A DNA stretch of 22,109 nucleotides from positions 1-22,109 of the forward strand of contig CALHPT010000035.1 in the NCBI GenBank assembly GCA_938036405.1. Direction: 5' to 3'. The position numbers were made by a program, and so were the translations under genes. This DNA is from an uncultured Tannerella sp. Lineage in GTDB: Bacteria; Bacteroidota; Bacteroidia; Bacteroidales; Tannerellaceae. This document shows, one piece after another, positions 1 to 6,494 of this stretch (the first letter of the stretch is position 1; the number at the start of each line of letters is the position of its first letter). The notes under the pieces are model-generated. The model was not told the origin of the DNA. It searched no databases and was given only the letters and a program-made list of their open reading frames with translations.

Positions 1-472
1 TCCTCCCCTAAGCCCAAGGCTACGGCGCAAAAATGAACGCCGTCGCGCAAAAGCCGAAAGCATAAGGACTCTCCCAAAAACATCCTCCCCTAAGCCCAAG
101 GCTACGGCGCAAAAATGAACGCCGTCGCGCAAAAGCCGAAAGCATAAGGACTCTCCCAAAAACATCCTCCCCTAAGCCCAAGGCTACGGCGCAAAAATGA
201 ACGCCGTCGCGCAAAAGCCTCAAGCATAAGAACCTCAAAAAAAGCATCACCCCCAAAGCCTAAGGCTACGGCGCAAAAATGAAGGCCATCTCGCAAAAGC
301 CTCCAGAAAATACACCTCAAAAAAACGATCCTCCCCCAAACTGAAAGCGATGGGGAGAAAACGTAAAATGCCGAATCTCAGCGGGAAGTAATCCCCCCGA
401 GGCTCGGCACTTTCTATGATGCGCCTTTAGCTTGCGACCGAAACGTTCCGTTTTGGGTTGATAGCCTTTGGC
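1..472 (-). repeat. 41-bp tandem array 1 (82-bp dimers)
   Basis: Short inverted-repeat cores recur every 41 bp. On the plus strand they start at 12 (gcccaaggc), 53 (gccgaaagc), 94, 135, 176, 217 (gcctcaagc), 258 (gcctaaggc), 299 and, degenerate, 340. After a 1-nt slip they return at 423 (gcctttagc) and 464 (gcctttggc). The first three copies are near-perfect 82-bp dimers beginning at 1, 83 and 165; the fourth, at 247, is diverged. The unit matches array 2 when read on the minus strand. The array is cut by the window start and ends 9 bp from the stop codon of the 482-1447 gene. Open frames here are by-products of the repeat, because 41 is not a multiple of three. Confidence 0.88.
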
Positions 473-481
473 TTTCCGACG

Positions 482-1447
482 CTACTCCTCCGGAAGGTGG
501 ATATCCGGATCGCCGCTGCCCCCTCCGCCTGTGTCGCCGCCGCCAGCGCCGCCCGGCTTGGGCGTTTCGGGCTTTTTCCCGCCGCCGCCTTCCTCTGGCT
601 TCTTCGGCTTGTTGTCTTCTTCCGGCAGATGAATGTCGGGACCGTCATCCGGCTTTTTTTTCCGTTTTTTCTTCTCCCCGGGCTTCTTTTTGTTGTCTTT
701 TCGGTGTGTGGCGGTGATGGAGCGCTGCATCGTTTTGAAGTCTAACGAAGTGCGGTTCATTCGGTCGACAAGTTGGTCGATGATCGCGCGATCATCGTCT
801 GAGGTGGCGTTGAGATACGCAGACTGGATATACTGGCAGATGGCTTCAAAAGCGGCATCCGTTTGCGGGCGGATCTCAACCGCCAGGGGCAACGCGCTGT
901 CGGCGTCACCCGTCCGGCGGCGGACGTGCAGTTGCTCAAACTCGGCGTTCAACTTCTTGAGATTGTCGAAGGCGTCAGTGAGATCCAGCGTAGCGATGTC
1001 GGCCGTCATCGTTTTGATGTCGTCTTCCATGCTCAGCAGGCGGCTGCTTTCCATCTCGTAAGGCAAGGTGTAGATCTTCTCGTACGGATGGAGCGTTGCG
1101 GCCAGGCGCAGCGCAGCCTCTCGGATGTTCTCTTTGTGCGATCGTTTTTGGGCGCGAATGATCAGGAAAATGTTCATCAACTGATCTTTTCGCTCGGCAT
1201 CCTTCTGCTTGAGCTTGGGCGTGTCGGCAGAGACGGACGACTGCTGGTCGATCTTCGTTTCGAACGTGATTCCCTGGTTCCACTTCTCCGGCAGGTCGGT
1301 AGGAAGTTTGAGCTTCGTTTTGTCGACGGCCATAACGAGCTCATACTGTTTGCGATGATACTGCACGTGCAGCGAGTTGTTCAGCTTCGTGTTGTTCGCC
1401 TTGACAAAGACGATCACGTGGGGCACATTTAATTGGACCTTTTTCAT
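482..1447 (-). CDS. Hypothetical protein, possibly DUF6261-like, with Lys/Gly/Pro-rich tail
   Basis: About 321 aa from the start MKKVQLNVPH; an in-frame ATG 17 codons upstream is possible but overlaps the likely leader. The first 230 or so residues look soluble and helical, without a signal peptide or membrane segment. Their composition resembles the Bacteroidales families of unknown function grouped as DUF6261; I recall that family only loosely, so the assignment is tentative. The last third is low complexity: a very basic stretch (KKKPGEKKKRKKK), then glycine/proline-rich sequence holding the octapeptide PDIHLPEE twice, the second copy forming the exact C-terminus. The gene stands alone and is flanked on both sides by 41-bp arrays in opposite orientation. 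No function can be assigned from sequence. Confidence 0.75.
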   Translation of the reverse strand: MKKVQLNVPHVIVFVKANNTKLNNSLHVQYHRKQYELVMAVDKTKLKLPTDLPEKWNQGITFETKIDQQSSVSADTPKLKQKDAERKDQLMNIFLIIRAQKRSHKENIREAALRLAATLHPYEKIYTLPYEMESSRLLSMEDDIKTMTADIATLDLTDAFDNLKKLNAEFEQLHVRRRTGDADSALPLAVEIRPQTDAAFEAICQYIQSAYLNATSDDDRAIIDQLVDRMNRTSLDFKTMQRSITATHRKDNKKKPGEKKKRKKKPDDGPDIHLPEEDNKPKKPEEGGGGKKPETPKPGGAGGGDTGGGGSGDPDIHLPEE

Positions 1448-1495
1448 AGTGGTTCGTTGTGTTTTGTATGACATTATTACTATATTCTGACACCG

Positions 1496-1523
1496 CAAAC
1501 GTACCTCTTTTTTTGATTCGCAA
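1496..1523 (-). promoter_or_regulatory. Candidate Bacteroidetes promoter of the 482-1447 gene
   Basis: On the minus strand TACGTTTG (plus 1496-1503) matches the Bacteroidetes -7 element TAnnTTTG. A TTG (plus 1521-1523) lies 17 nt upstream, slightly short of the usual 19. The leader to the ATG at 1447 would be about 40 nt. Array 2 begins immediately beyond the TTG. Confidence 0.5.
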
Positions 1524-2060
1524 AACCTCCGGCTGCTTTTTTCTTTGTTTTTTCTGCGATCAGCCGTCTAAGGCTTCTGGGGACTGCTTTGAAGTGAGGC
1601 CCAAAAGCCGGAGGCCTTGGGAGGTCATTTTTTGCTATCGCCCGTCAGCTCCAGGCGGATAGGCGTCATTTTTTCTCACCTACCGACCGCCTTAGGCTTG
1701 GAAGTATTTTCATTTGATGGCATCCCATTGCCTCAGGCAATTGGGTGTTTTCACTTTGAAATACGCTTTTGCCTCAGGCAAATCGACGTTTTCACTTTGA
1801 AATGCGTTTTTGCTTCAGGCAAATCGGCGTTTTCACTTTGAAATTCGTTTTTGCCTTAGGCAATTGGAGATTTTCGTTTGAAACGTTCATTTTCCTGAGG
1901 CTTTTGGGTGTTTTTGTTTTGAATGGAGCTAAAGCCGAGGGCTTTCTGTCGCTATGGATTCCAAAGATTTCGGGGCCGGCGGCTATACATTATATATATA
2001 CGTTTTTGCATCGTGGCCTTCGGCTATCGGGTGTTTGGAAATGGGGAGGGCGCGGGGCTT

Positions 2061-2094
2061 CCTACTTTTCTTGTCTTGCCACAAGAAAAGTAGG
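2061..2094. repeat. Perfect 14-bp inverted repeat inside array 2
   Basis: CCTACTTTTCTTGT pairs exactly with ACAAGAAAAGTAGG around a 6-nt loop (cttgcc). It is followed by gcaaaagaaag. I recall similar ACAAGAAAAGTA-type hairpins as dispersed intergenic elements in many bacterial genomes. Here it occupies two 41-bp steps without breaking the array register. Confidence 0.8.
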
Positions 2095-2106
2095 CAAAAG
2101 AAAGTC

Positions 2107-2127
2107 AAGCCCTCGCGAGGGCTTTTT
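2107..2127. terminator. Perfect 18-bp palindrome with T-run (terminator-like)
   Basis: AAGCCCTCGCGAGGGCTT is a perfect palindrome followed by TTTTT on the plus strand. On the minus strand it lies 60-80 bp after the acyltransferase stop codon and is followed by a pyrimidine-rich stretch, so it could terminate that transcript. The U-tract is better on the plus strand, where no gene needs it. Confidence 0.5.
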
Positions 2128-2187
2128 GTAGCCTAAAGGCCGAAGGATATGGAAAAAAGGGAAGCGTTTTGGCGATGAAGCCGGGGG

Positions 2188-3084
2188 CTATCGGGTGTAT
2201 TTCCAGCGGCGATGGGTCCAGAGCCAGCAGGCGGGGTCTCGCAAGATGGTGCGCTCCATGCGCCGGGTATATTCCTCGGTGATCCAATTTTCGGGCTTGG
2301 AGCGCGGGGCATCGGTGAGGAGTTGAAAATCAACGGTGTAATGCCCGCGACTTTCGCGCCGCACGTCAGCATAGATCACGGGAAGATTCATCTTTACGGC
2401 CAATCGTTCGGGGCCGTTGAGCATGGCGGTGTCGCGATGGAGAAACGTAGTCCAGTAGTGCAAATTCGCGCGGCTGGGGGTCTGATCGGCAATGAAAACG
2501 AAGAGCGCCGGCGGCGAACTGGGGCGGGCGGTGCGGACCAGCTCGCGGACGACGTCTTTCTTGGGCACGCAACGGGCGCCGAAGCGCGTCCGAAGGGTGA
2601 GGAAAAGTCGGTCAAAGGCAAGGCTGTCCAGCGGACGGTAGATCTGGCAAACCTCCAGTTGGCCACCAAAACGCGAAGGAAATCCGGTGAACCATTCCCA
2701 ATTGCCGTAATGGCCCATGACGAGGACGAGCGATTTATGTCCGGCGTCAAGCAGCGGGCAGACCATCTCCGGATTACGCAGGTGAGCACGCCGGAGCAGC
2801 TCCTCGTGCGACATTCCGGATAGTTTGATCGTCTCGACGACGTAGTCCGAGAAATGGTGATAAAAACGGCGCTCCAGCCGTCGGCGTTCGTCTGCCGAGA
2901 GATCGGGGAAGGCGCCGCTGAGGTTGCTGCGCACCACGCGCACGCGATAGCGCACCAGCCGATAGATGAGGACGTAAAAAATGTCTGACAAGACGTAGAG
3001 CGCGGCCATGGGAAGCAGCGCATGCAGCCGCACCCAAGCGTAAAGCAGCGCGTAGATCAGAGAGTTAAAAAATCGCTTCATCAT
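2188..3084 (-). CDS. LpxL/HtrB-family lysophospholipid (lipid A) acyltransferase
   Basis: 298 aa. The family transfers acyl chains onto lipid A or related phospholipids at the inner membrane. Residues 7-45 form a hydrophobic N-terminal anchor. The catalytic HX4E motif is seen as HYGNWE (His125, Glu130), in the context VLVMGHYGNWEWF. Further family-like segments are PSRANLHYWTTFLHRDTAMLNGPERLAVK and the C-terminal WLWTHRRWKYTR. Length is normal for the family. The start ATG (or the next codon, also ATG) overlaps the mtaB stop by 4 nt, indicating translational coupling. The last codons lie within a unit of array 2: the 13-mer ggctatcgggtgt at 2186-2198 recurs exactly 164 bp (4 x 41) away at 2022-2034. 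The exact acceptor cannot be told from sequence. Confidence 0.88.
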   Translation of the reverse strand: MMKRFFNSLIYALLYAWVRLHALLPMAALYVLSDIFYVLIYRLVRYRVRVVRSNLSGAFPDLSADERRRLERRFYHHFSDYVVETIKLSGMSHEELLRRAHLRNPEMVCPLLDAGHKSLVLVMGHYGNWEWFTGFPSRFGGQLEVCQIYRPLDSLAFDRLFLTLRTRFGARCVPKKDVVRELVRTARPSSPPALFVFIADQTPSRANLHYWTTFLHRDTAMLNGPERLAVKMNLPVIYADVRRESRGHYTVDFQLLTDAPRSKPENWITEEYTRRMERTILRDPACWLWTHRRWKYTR

Positions 3085-4394
3085 CGGCTGAGGAGTGTTG
3101 CGGTGAGCGACGTGCCGTCAGCGTTCCACCCTTCGAGGCGAACGGGCGTGAGGCGGTTGGCCAGCGCGCTGTCGTACGTCGTTTCTACCTTGATATAATT
3201 AGCCGTGAACCCGTACATCTTTCCGCCTTTGCGGGCGTGTTCGAAGAGCACTGTGGCCGTTTTTCCGATGTGGGCGTCGTAAAACGCGTGGAGTTTGCGC
3301 TCCGAGAGGTCGAGCAGCGTGCGGCTTCGCGCGTGCTTGACGTCGGCCGGCACGACGGGCGTAATCCGCAGCGCCATCGTCCCCGGGCGTTCCGAATAGC
3401 TGAAAACGTGAAGCTGCGAGAAGGGCAAATTTTCGAGGAACTCGTGGCACTCGGCAAAACAGGCCTCCGTTTCGCCACGGGTGCCCACGATGACGTCCAC
3501 GCCAATAAACGCGTCCGGCATGAGGCTGCGTATGCGCTCCACGCGGCGACGAAAGAGCGACGTGTCGTAGCGCCGACGCATCAGCTCAAGCACCGTGTCG
3601 CTGCCGCTTTGCAGCGGGATGTGGAAGTGTGGCATGAATCGGCGGCTGGCAGCCACAAGCTCGATGACCTCATCGGAAACGAGGTTCGGCTCGATCGAGG
3701 AAATGCGGTAACGGTCAATGCCTTCGACCTGATCCAGCGCGCGGAGAAGCTCCAAAAAAGTCTCCCCCGTAGAGCGCCCGAAGTCGCCTATGTTCACACC
3801 CGTGAGGACGATTTCCCGGCCGCCTTCGCGCGCCACGCCCTCGGCCTGCGCCACGAGGTCGGCAATGCGGCCATTCCGACTCCGTCCGCGCGCAAACGGG
3901 ATGGTACAGAAAGAACAGAAATAGTCACAGCCGTCCTGCACCTTCAAAAAGTGGCGCGTGCGATCGTCCGCCGAGCAGGACGGGGTAAAGGCGCGAATGC
4001 GTTTCGTGTCGGTCGTGACGGACAGGCCGGCCGTCCGTTCGCGCAGGTGACGCATCACATCCCCCTTCTGCTCCGCGCCCAGCACCAAATCCACGTGATC
4101 GATCGCGAGTACCTCGTCCGGCTTGAGTTGTGCGTAACATCCCGTGACGATGACGAACGCCTGTGGATGTTGCCGCCGAATGCGTCGGATTAATTGGCGA
4201 CATTTTTTGTCAGCAAGCTCCGTCACAGAGCAAGTGTTCACCACGCAGACGTCAGCCTGCTCTCCCGGGCGCGCGCGCCGGATTCCGTTTTCAGCCAGTT
4301 CGCGTCCGATGGCGGACGTTTCGGCAAAATTGAGTTTGCAGCCCAGCGTGTAGTAGGCCGCCTTTTTATCTTCAAAATATGTGCTATCGATCAT
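3081..4394 (-). CDS. mtaB: tRNA t6A37 C2-methylthiotransferase MtaB
   Basis: 437 aa radical-SAM enzyme that inserts a methylthio group into N6-threonylcarbamoyladenosine at tRNA position 37. The N-terminal UPF0004 domain carries the second Fe-S cluster cysteines (Cys19 in TLGCKLN, Cys55 in VVNTCSVTE, Cys86 in VTGCYAQ). The radical-SAM CxxxCxxC is CDYFCSFC (Cys156, Cys160, Cys163). The C-terminus (KMYGFTANYIKVE) is TRAM-like. I chose the start MIDSTYFEDKK because it sits just before the conserved TLGCKLN; the open frame runs 72 codons further upstream, into probable promoter sequence. It is first in a two-gene operon with the acyltransferase, overlapping by 4 nt. MtaB is preferred over MiaB or RimO from the short N-terminus and the TLGCKLN/NTCSVT wording. 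Confidence 0.92.
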   Translation of the reverse strand: MIDSTYFEDKKAAYYTLGCKLNFAETSAIGRELAENGIRRARPGEQADVCVVNTCSVTELADKKCRQLIRRIRRQHPQAFVIVTGCYAQLKPDEVLAIDHVDLVLGAEQKGDVMRHLRERTAGLSVTTDTKRIRAFTPSCSADDRTRHFLKVQDGCDYFCSFCTIPFARGRSRNGRIADLVAQAEGVAREGGREIVLTGVNIGDFGRSTGETFLELLRALDQVEGIDRYRISSIEPNLVSDEVIELVAASRRFMPHFHIPLQSGSDTVLELMRRRYDTSLFRRRVERIRSLMPDAFIGVDVIVGTRGETEACFAECHEFLENLPFSQLHVFSYSERPGTMALRITPVVPADVKHARSRTLLDLSERKLHAFYDAHIGKTATVLFEHARKGGKMYGFTANYIKVETTYDSALANRLTPVRLEGWNADGTSLTATLLSR

Positions 4395-4422
4395 CTTTGG
4401 AGTCCCATTTTTGGGCGGGGCG

Positions 4423-4430
4423 CAAAAGTA
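4423..4430 (-). promoter_or_regulatory. Candidate -7 element for mtaB
   Basis: The minus strand reads TACTTTTG, a match to TAnnTTTG, about 30 nt upstream of the chosen mtaB start. No clear TTG is seen at the expected upstream distance. Its presence supports the short mtaB start. Confidence 0.4.
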
Positions 4431-4509
4431 AGGGGCTGCGTACACTTTCGCCCCGTCCTGACGCCTCAGCGGCAAGATTTGAGGCCAATGCACATTTTTT
4501 TGAGGGCAA

Positions 4510-4928
4510 TCTTTCGGCCCCGGCAGGTTTATAATCTGTTTGGAGGCGTAGTGCAAGGCTTTCATTCCACCAGCGCGTTTTTTTTGGAATATTTTTAGGA
4601 TGCGGGGCACAAAACGCCCCTACCTCTTCCCCCCGTAAGGCCGCAGCGCCTCCCTTTCTTTATCTTTGTTACGTCCTGAGTCCCTCAAGCGTGAACGGAC
4701 CTTCAGGCCACGTTGCCGAACGCTTCCCGGGATTTTCGCGGAGCGTAGCCCGGCGGCCGAAGGCCGGCGGATGTGCACATTTTTTCGGGGCATGTTTCCG
4801 AACGCTTCCCGGGCTTTCCGCGGAGCGTAGCCCGGCGGCCAAAGGCTGGCGGGCGTGAACGGTTTTTCGGGGCACGTTTCCGAAGGCTGGAGGGGCTTTT
4901 CGCGAGGTGTAGCCCGGAGGCCGAAGGT
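4510..4928 (+). repeat. 41-bp tandem array 3 (82-bp dimers)
   Basis: Cores start at 4715 (gccgaacgc), 4756 (gccgaaggc), 4797 (tccgaacgc), 4838 (gccaaaggc), 4879 (tccgaaggc) and 4920 (gccgaaggt), exactly 41 bp apart. Weaker members in the same register are 4674, 4633, 4551 (gtgcaaggc) and 4510 (tctttcggc); 4592 is barely recognisable. From 4715 onward alternate units match best, giving 82-bp dimers, each with cgtagcccgg before one core and a tttttcgggg stretch after it. The array fills the space between the mtaB promoter region and the next gene, which start in opposite directions. About 120 bp of AT-rich sequence then leads to the gene at 5052. Confidence 0.85.
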
Positions 4929-5051
4929 CGGCGGGCGGGAACGTTTTTTCGGGGTCTATTTATCGCTGTTTTTTGTTATTTCGTGCTACTTATTCCCAGT
5001 TTGCTTCTACATCTTTTTTCTCATTCACTTTTTTCAAACGCTTACCGAATC

Positions 5052-6338
5052 ATGAAGACTAAAACGATTTTTCGAGTCATGTTATGCTGCCTCTTCGTGT
5101 CCGCAGGACTGGTGGGGCTTCGCAGCGCGGCGCAGACGGGCGCACCGGAACGTAGACCGTACGCCACCGTCAGCGGAACGGTGCGCGATGCACGAACGAA
5201 CCGTGTACTGCCGGCTGTGCATGTGGCCGTGCCGCGTACGGGTGTCGGCACAGTGACCAATGCCGACGGTTATTTTTCTATTCACATAGACGACTCCCTT
5301 CAGGCCGATCGACTGGAGTTTTCCCATATCGGCTACGCCCTGCACACCTTTCCGATTCGGCCGGGCATGCAGACTGAGGCGGCGGATATTCGGCTGACAC
5401 CGAACGCGAATATCTTGGAGGAGGTGACCGTCATGGGGGGCGATGCCCGCGAACTCGTGCGCGACGCCGTGGATCGCATATCGGACAACTATCCGTCGCG
5501 GGCGAATCGGCTGACGGGTTTTTATCGGGAAGTAATCCGCAAGGGGCGACGCTATATCGACATTTCGGAAGCCATCGTCGGACTCTACAAGACGCCCTAC
5601 AATGGTGTGGGCATAAACGCCGATCGGGTGTGCCTCGAAAAAGGTCGACGGCTGCTCAGCCAACGGTCGGGCGACACCCTGATCGTAAAATTCGAAGGCG
5701 GCCCGACGCTCTCCATCTTTCTCGACGTGGTGAAGAACGGCGAACTACTTTTTGACCGCGACGAAATGGAACACTACGCCTTCCGCTACAATCGCACGAT
5801 TATGATCGACGACCGCCCGCATGTCGAGGTCCGCTTCATGCCACGCGCCGTCTGCCCCTACGCGCTCTACGAAGGACTGCTTTACATCGATCGCGAGACG
5901 CGGACGATCTCTCGCGCCGAATTCAGCCTCGATATGTCCGACCGCCTGAAGGCCACGCAAGCCATGCTCCGCAAGAAGCCCGCCGGTCTGCACTTTCGCC
6001 CCGAACGTTTGGCGTTTCTCGTCACCTATCGGCGGCAGGCCGACGGACGCAGCTGTCTGGCTTACGTGCGCTGCGAAACGGCCTTTCGTTGCGACTGGAA
6101 ACGCCGGCTCTTCGCTACATCGTACCTCGTGACATCAGAGATGGCCGTGACGGATCGTGATGAAACACACGCGGAGAAAATCACCTATCGCGAAGCATTT
6201 CGCTCGCGCGACGCCCTGACAGACCGCGCAGCCGACTTCTATGACGCAAACTTCTGGGACGGCTATAATATCATTGAGCCGACGGAGTCTCTTGAAAACG
6301 CCGTGGGCCGCCTGATGAAGCGGCGGAACCAAAACTAA
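5052..6338 (+). CDS. Secreted carboxypeptidase-regulatory-like (CarboxypepD_reg) domain protein
   Basis: 428 aa. The start MKTKTIFRVM gives a clear signal peptide (basic n-region, hydrophobic LCCLFVSAGLVGL, likely cleavage near RSAAQ). The open frame extends 93 codons upstream only because array 3 happens to be open. Residues about 38-120 form a CarboxypepD_reg-like beta-sandwich (VSGTVRDARTNRVLPAVHVAV, then GTVTNADGYFSIHI and LEFSHIGY), as in TonB-linked outer-membrane proteins. It ends in LEEVTVM, but no TonB plug or barrel follows. The remaining 300 residues resemble the uncharacterised periplasmic or cell-surface proteins of Bacteroidales that follow this domain, with FYREVIRKGRRYIDISEAIV and EGLLYIDRETRTISRAEFSL recognisable. 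It is probably periplasmic or surface-exposed; ligand and function are unknown. It is monocistronic, ending at the terminator shared with rho. Confidence 0.82.
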   Translation: MKTKTIFRVMLCCLFVSAGLVGLRSAAQTGAPERRPYATVSGTVRDARTNRVLPAVHVAVPRTGVGTVTNADGYFSIHIDDSLQADRLEFSHIGYALHTFPIRPGMQTEAADIRLTPNANILEEVTVMGGDARELVRDAVDRISDNYPSRANRLTGFYREVIRKGRRYIDISEAIVGLYKTPYNGVGINADRVCLEKGRRLLSQRSGDTLIVKFEGGPTLSIFLDVVKNGELLFDRDEMEHYAFRYNRTIMIDDRPHVEVRFMPRAVCPYALYEGLLYIDRETRTISRAEFSLDMSDRLKATQAMLRKKPAGLHFRPERLAFLVTYRRQADGRSCLAYVRCETAFRCDWKRRLFATSYLVTSEMAVTDRDETHAEKITYREAFRSRDALTDRAADFYDANFWDGYNIIEPTESLENAVGRLMKRRNQN

Positions 6339-6367
6339 ACCCCGCGAACAACAAAGGGCTACAAACG

Positions 6368-6424
6368 AAACGTCCTGCCGGACGGAAGGGAATAACCTAA
6401 TCCCCTTCGCCCGACAGGACGTTT
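6368..6424. terminator. Bidirectional hairpin between convergent genes
   Basis: Long imperfect stem: aaacgtcctgccggacgg (from 6368) pairs with the complement of ccgacaggacgttt (ending 6424), extended by ggaaggg/ccccttc around an A/T-rich loop. It lies between the convergent 5052-6338 gene and rho. The 11-mer GTCCTGCCGGA (6372-6382) is also the stem of the terminator after gnd. Confidence 0.75.
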
Positions 6425-6494
6425 GTGTAGCAGAAGCCTTGGCTTTTCACACGCCAAGACAACGGGTGGGCATATTGGCCCACACATCCGGCTG

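Larger units (their letters stand above)
1525..2188 (+). repeat. 41-bp tandem array 2, filling an intergenic space
   Basis: Cores of the form GCCTNNGGC start at 1525 (acctccggc), 1566, 1607, 1648, 1689 (gccttaggc), 1730 (gcctcaggc), 1771, 1812, 1853, 1893 (one 40-nt step), 1934, 1975, 2016 (gccttcggc), 2139 and 2180 (gccgggggc). The 2057 and 2098 positions are occupied by a hairpin segment but the register is kept. Spacers share a weak consensus of GTTTTC followed by TTTGAAA and GTTTT; the 1730, 1771 and 1812 units are closest to each other. The final core ends on the first base of the reverse-complemented stop codon of the acyltransferase gene. The array fills essentially the whole gap between two minus-strand genes. 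Confidence 0.9.

Noticed and set aside
20..320. Minus-strand open frames in array 1
   Set aside because: They are translations of the 82-bp repeat in shifting frames, with no start context or known domain.
1617..2131. Plus-strand open frames in array 2 with repeated peptides
   Set aside because: The period is not a multiple of three, so the same repeat is read in rotating frames; the frames are open only because of repeat composition.
1525..2188. CRISPR-like regular spacing in the arrays
   Set aside because: The conserved part is only about 9 bp of a 41-bp unit, spacers are related to one another rather than unique, and no cas gene is present.
4773..5051. 93-codon N-terminal extension of the secreted protein
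   Set aside because: It translates array 3 and would bury the signal peptide that begins at 5052.
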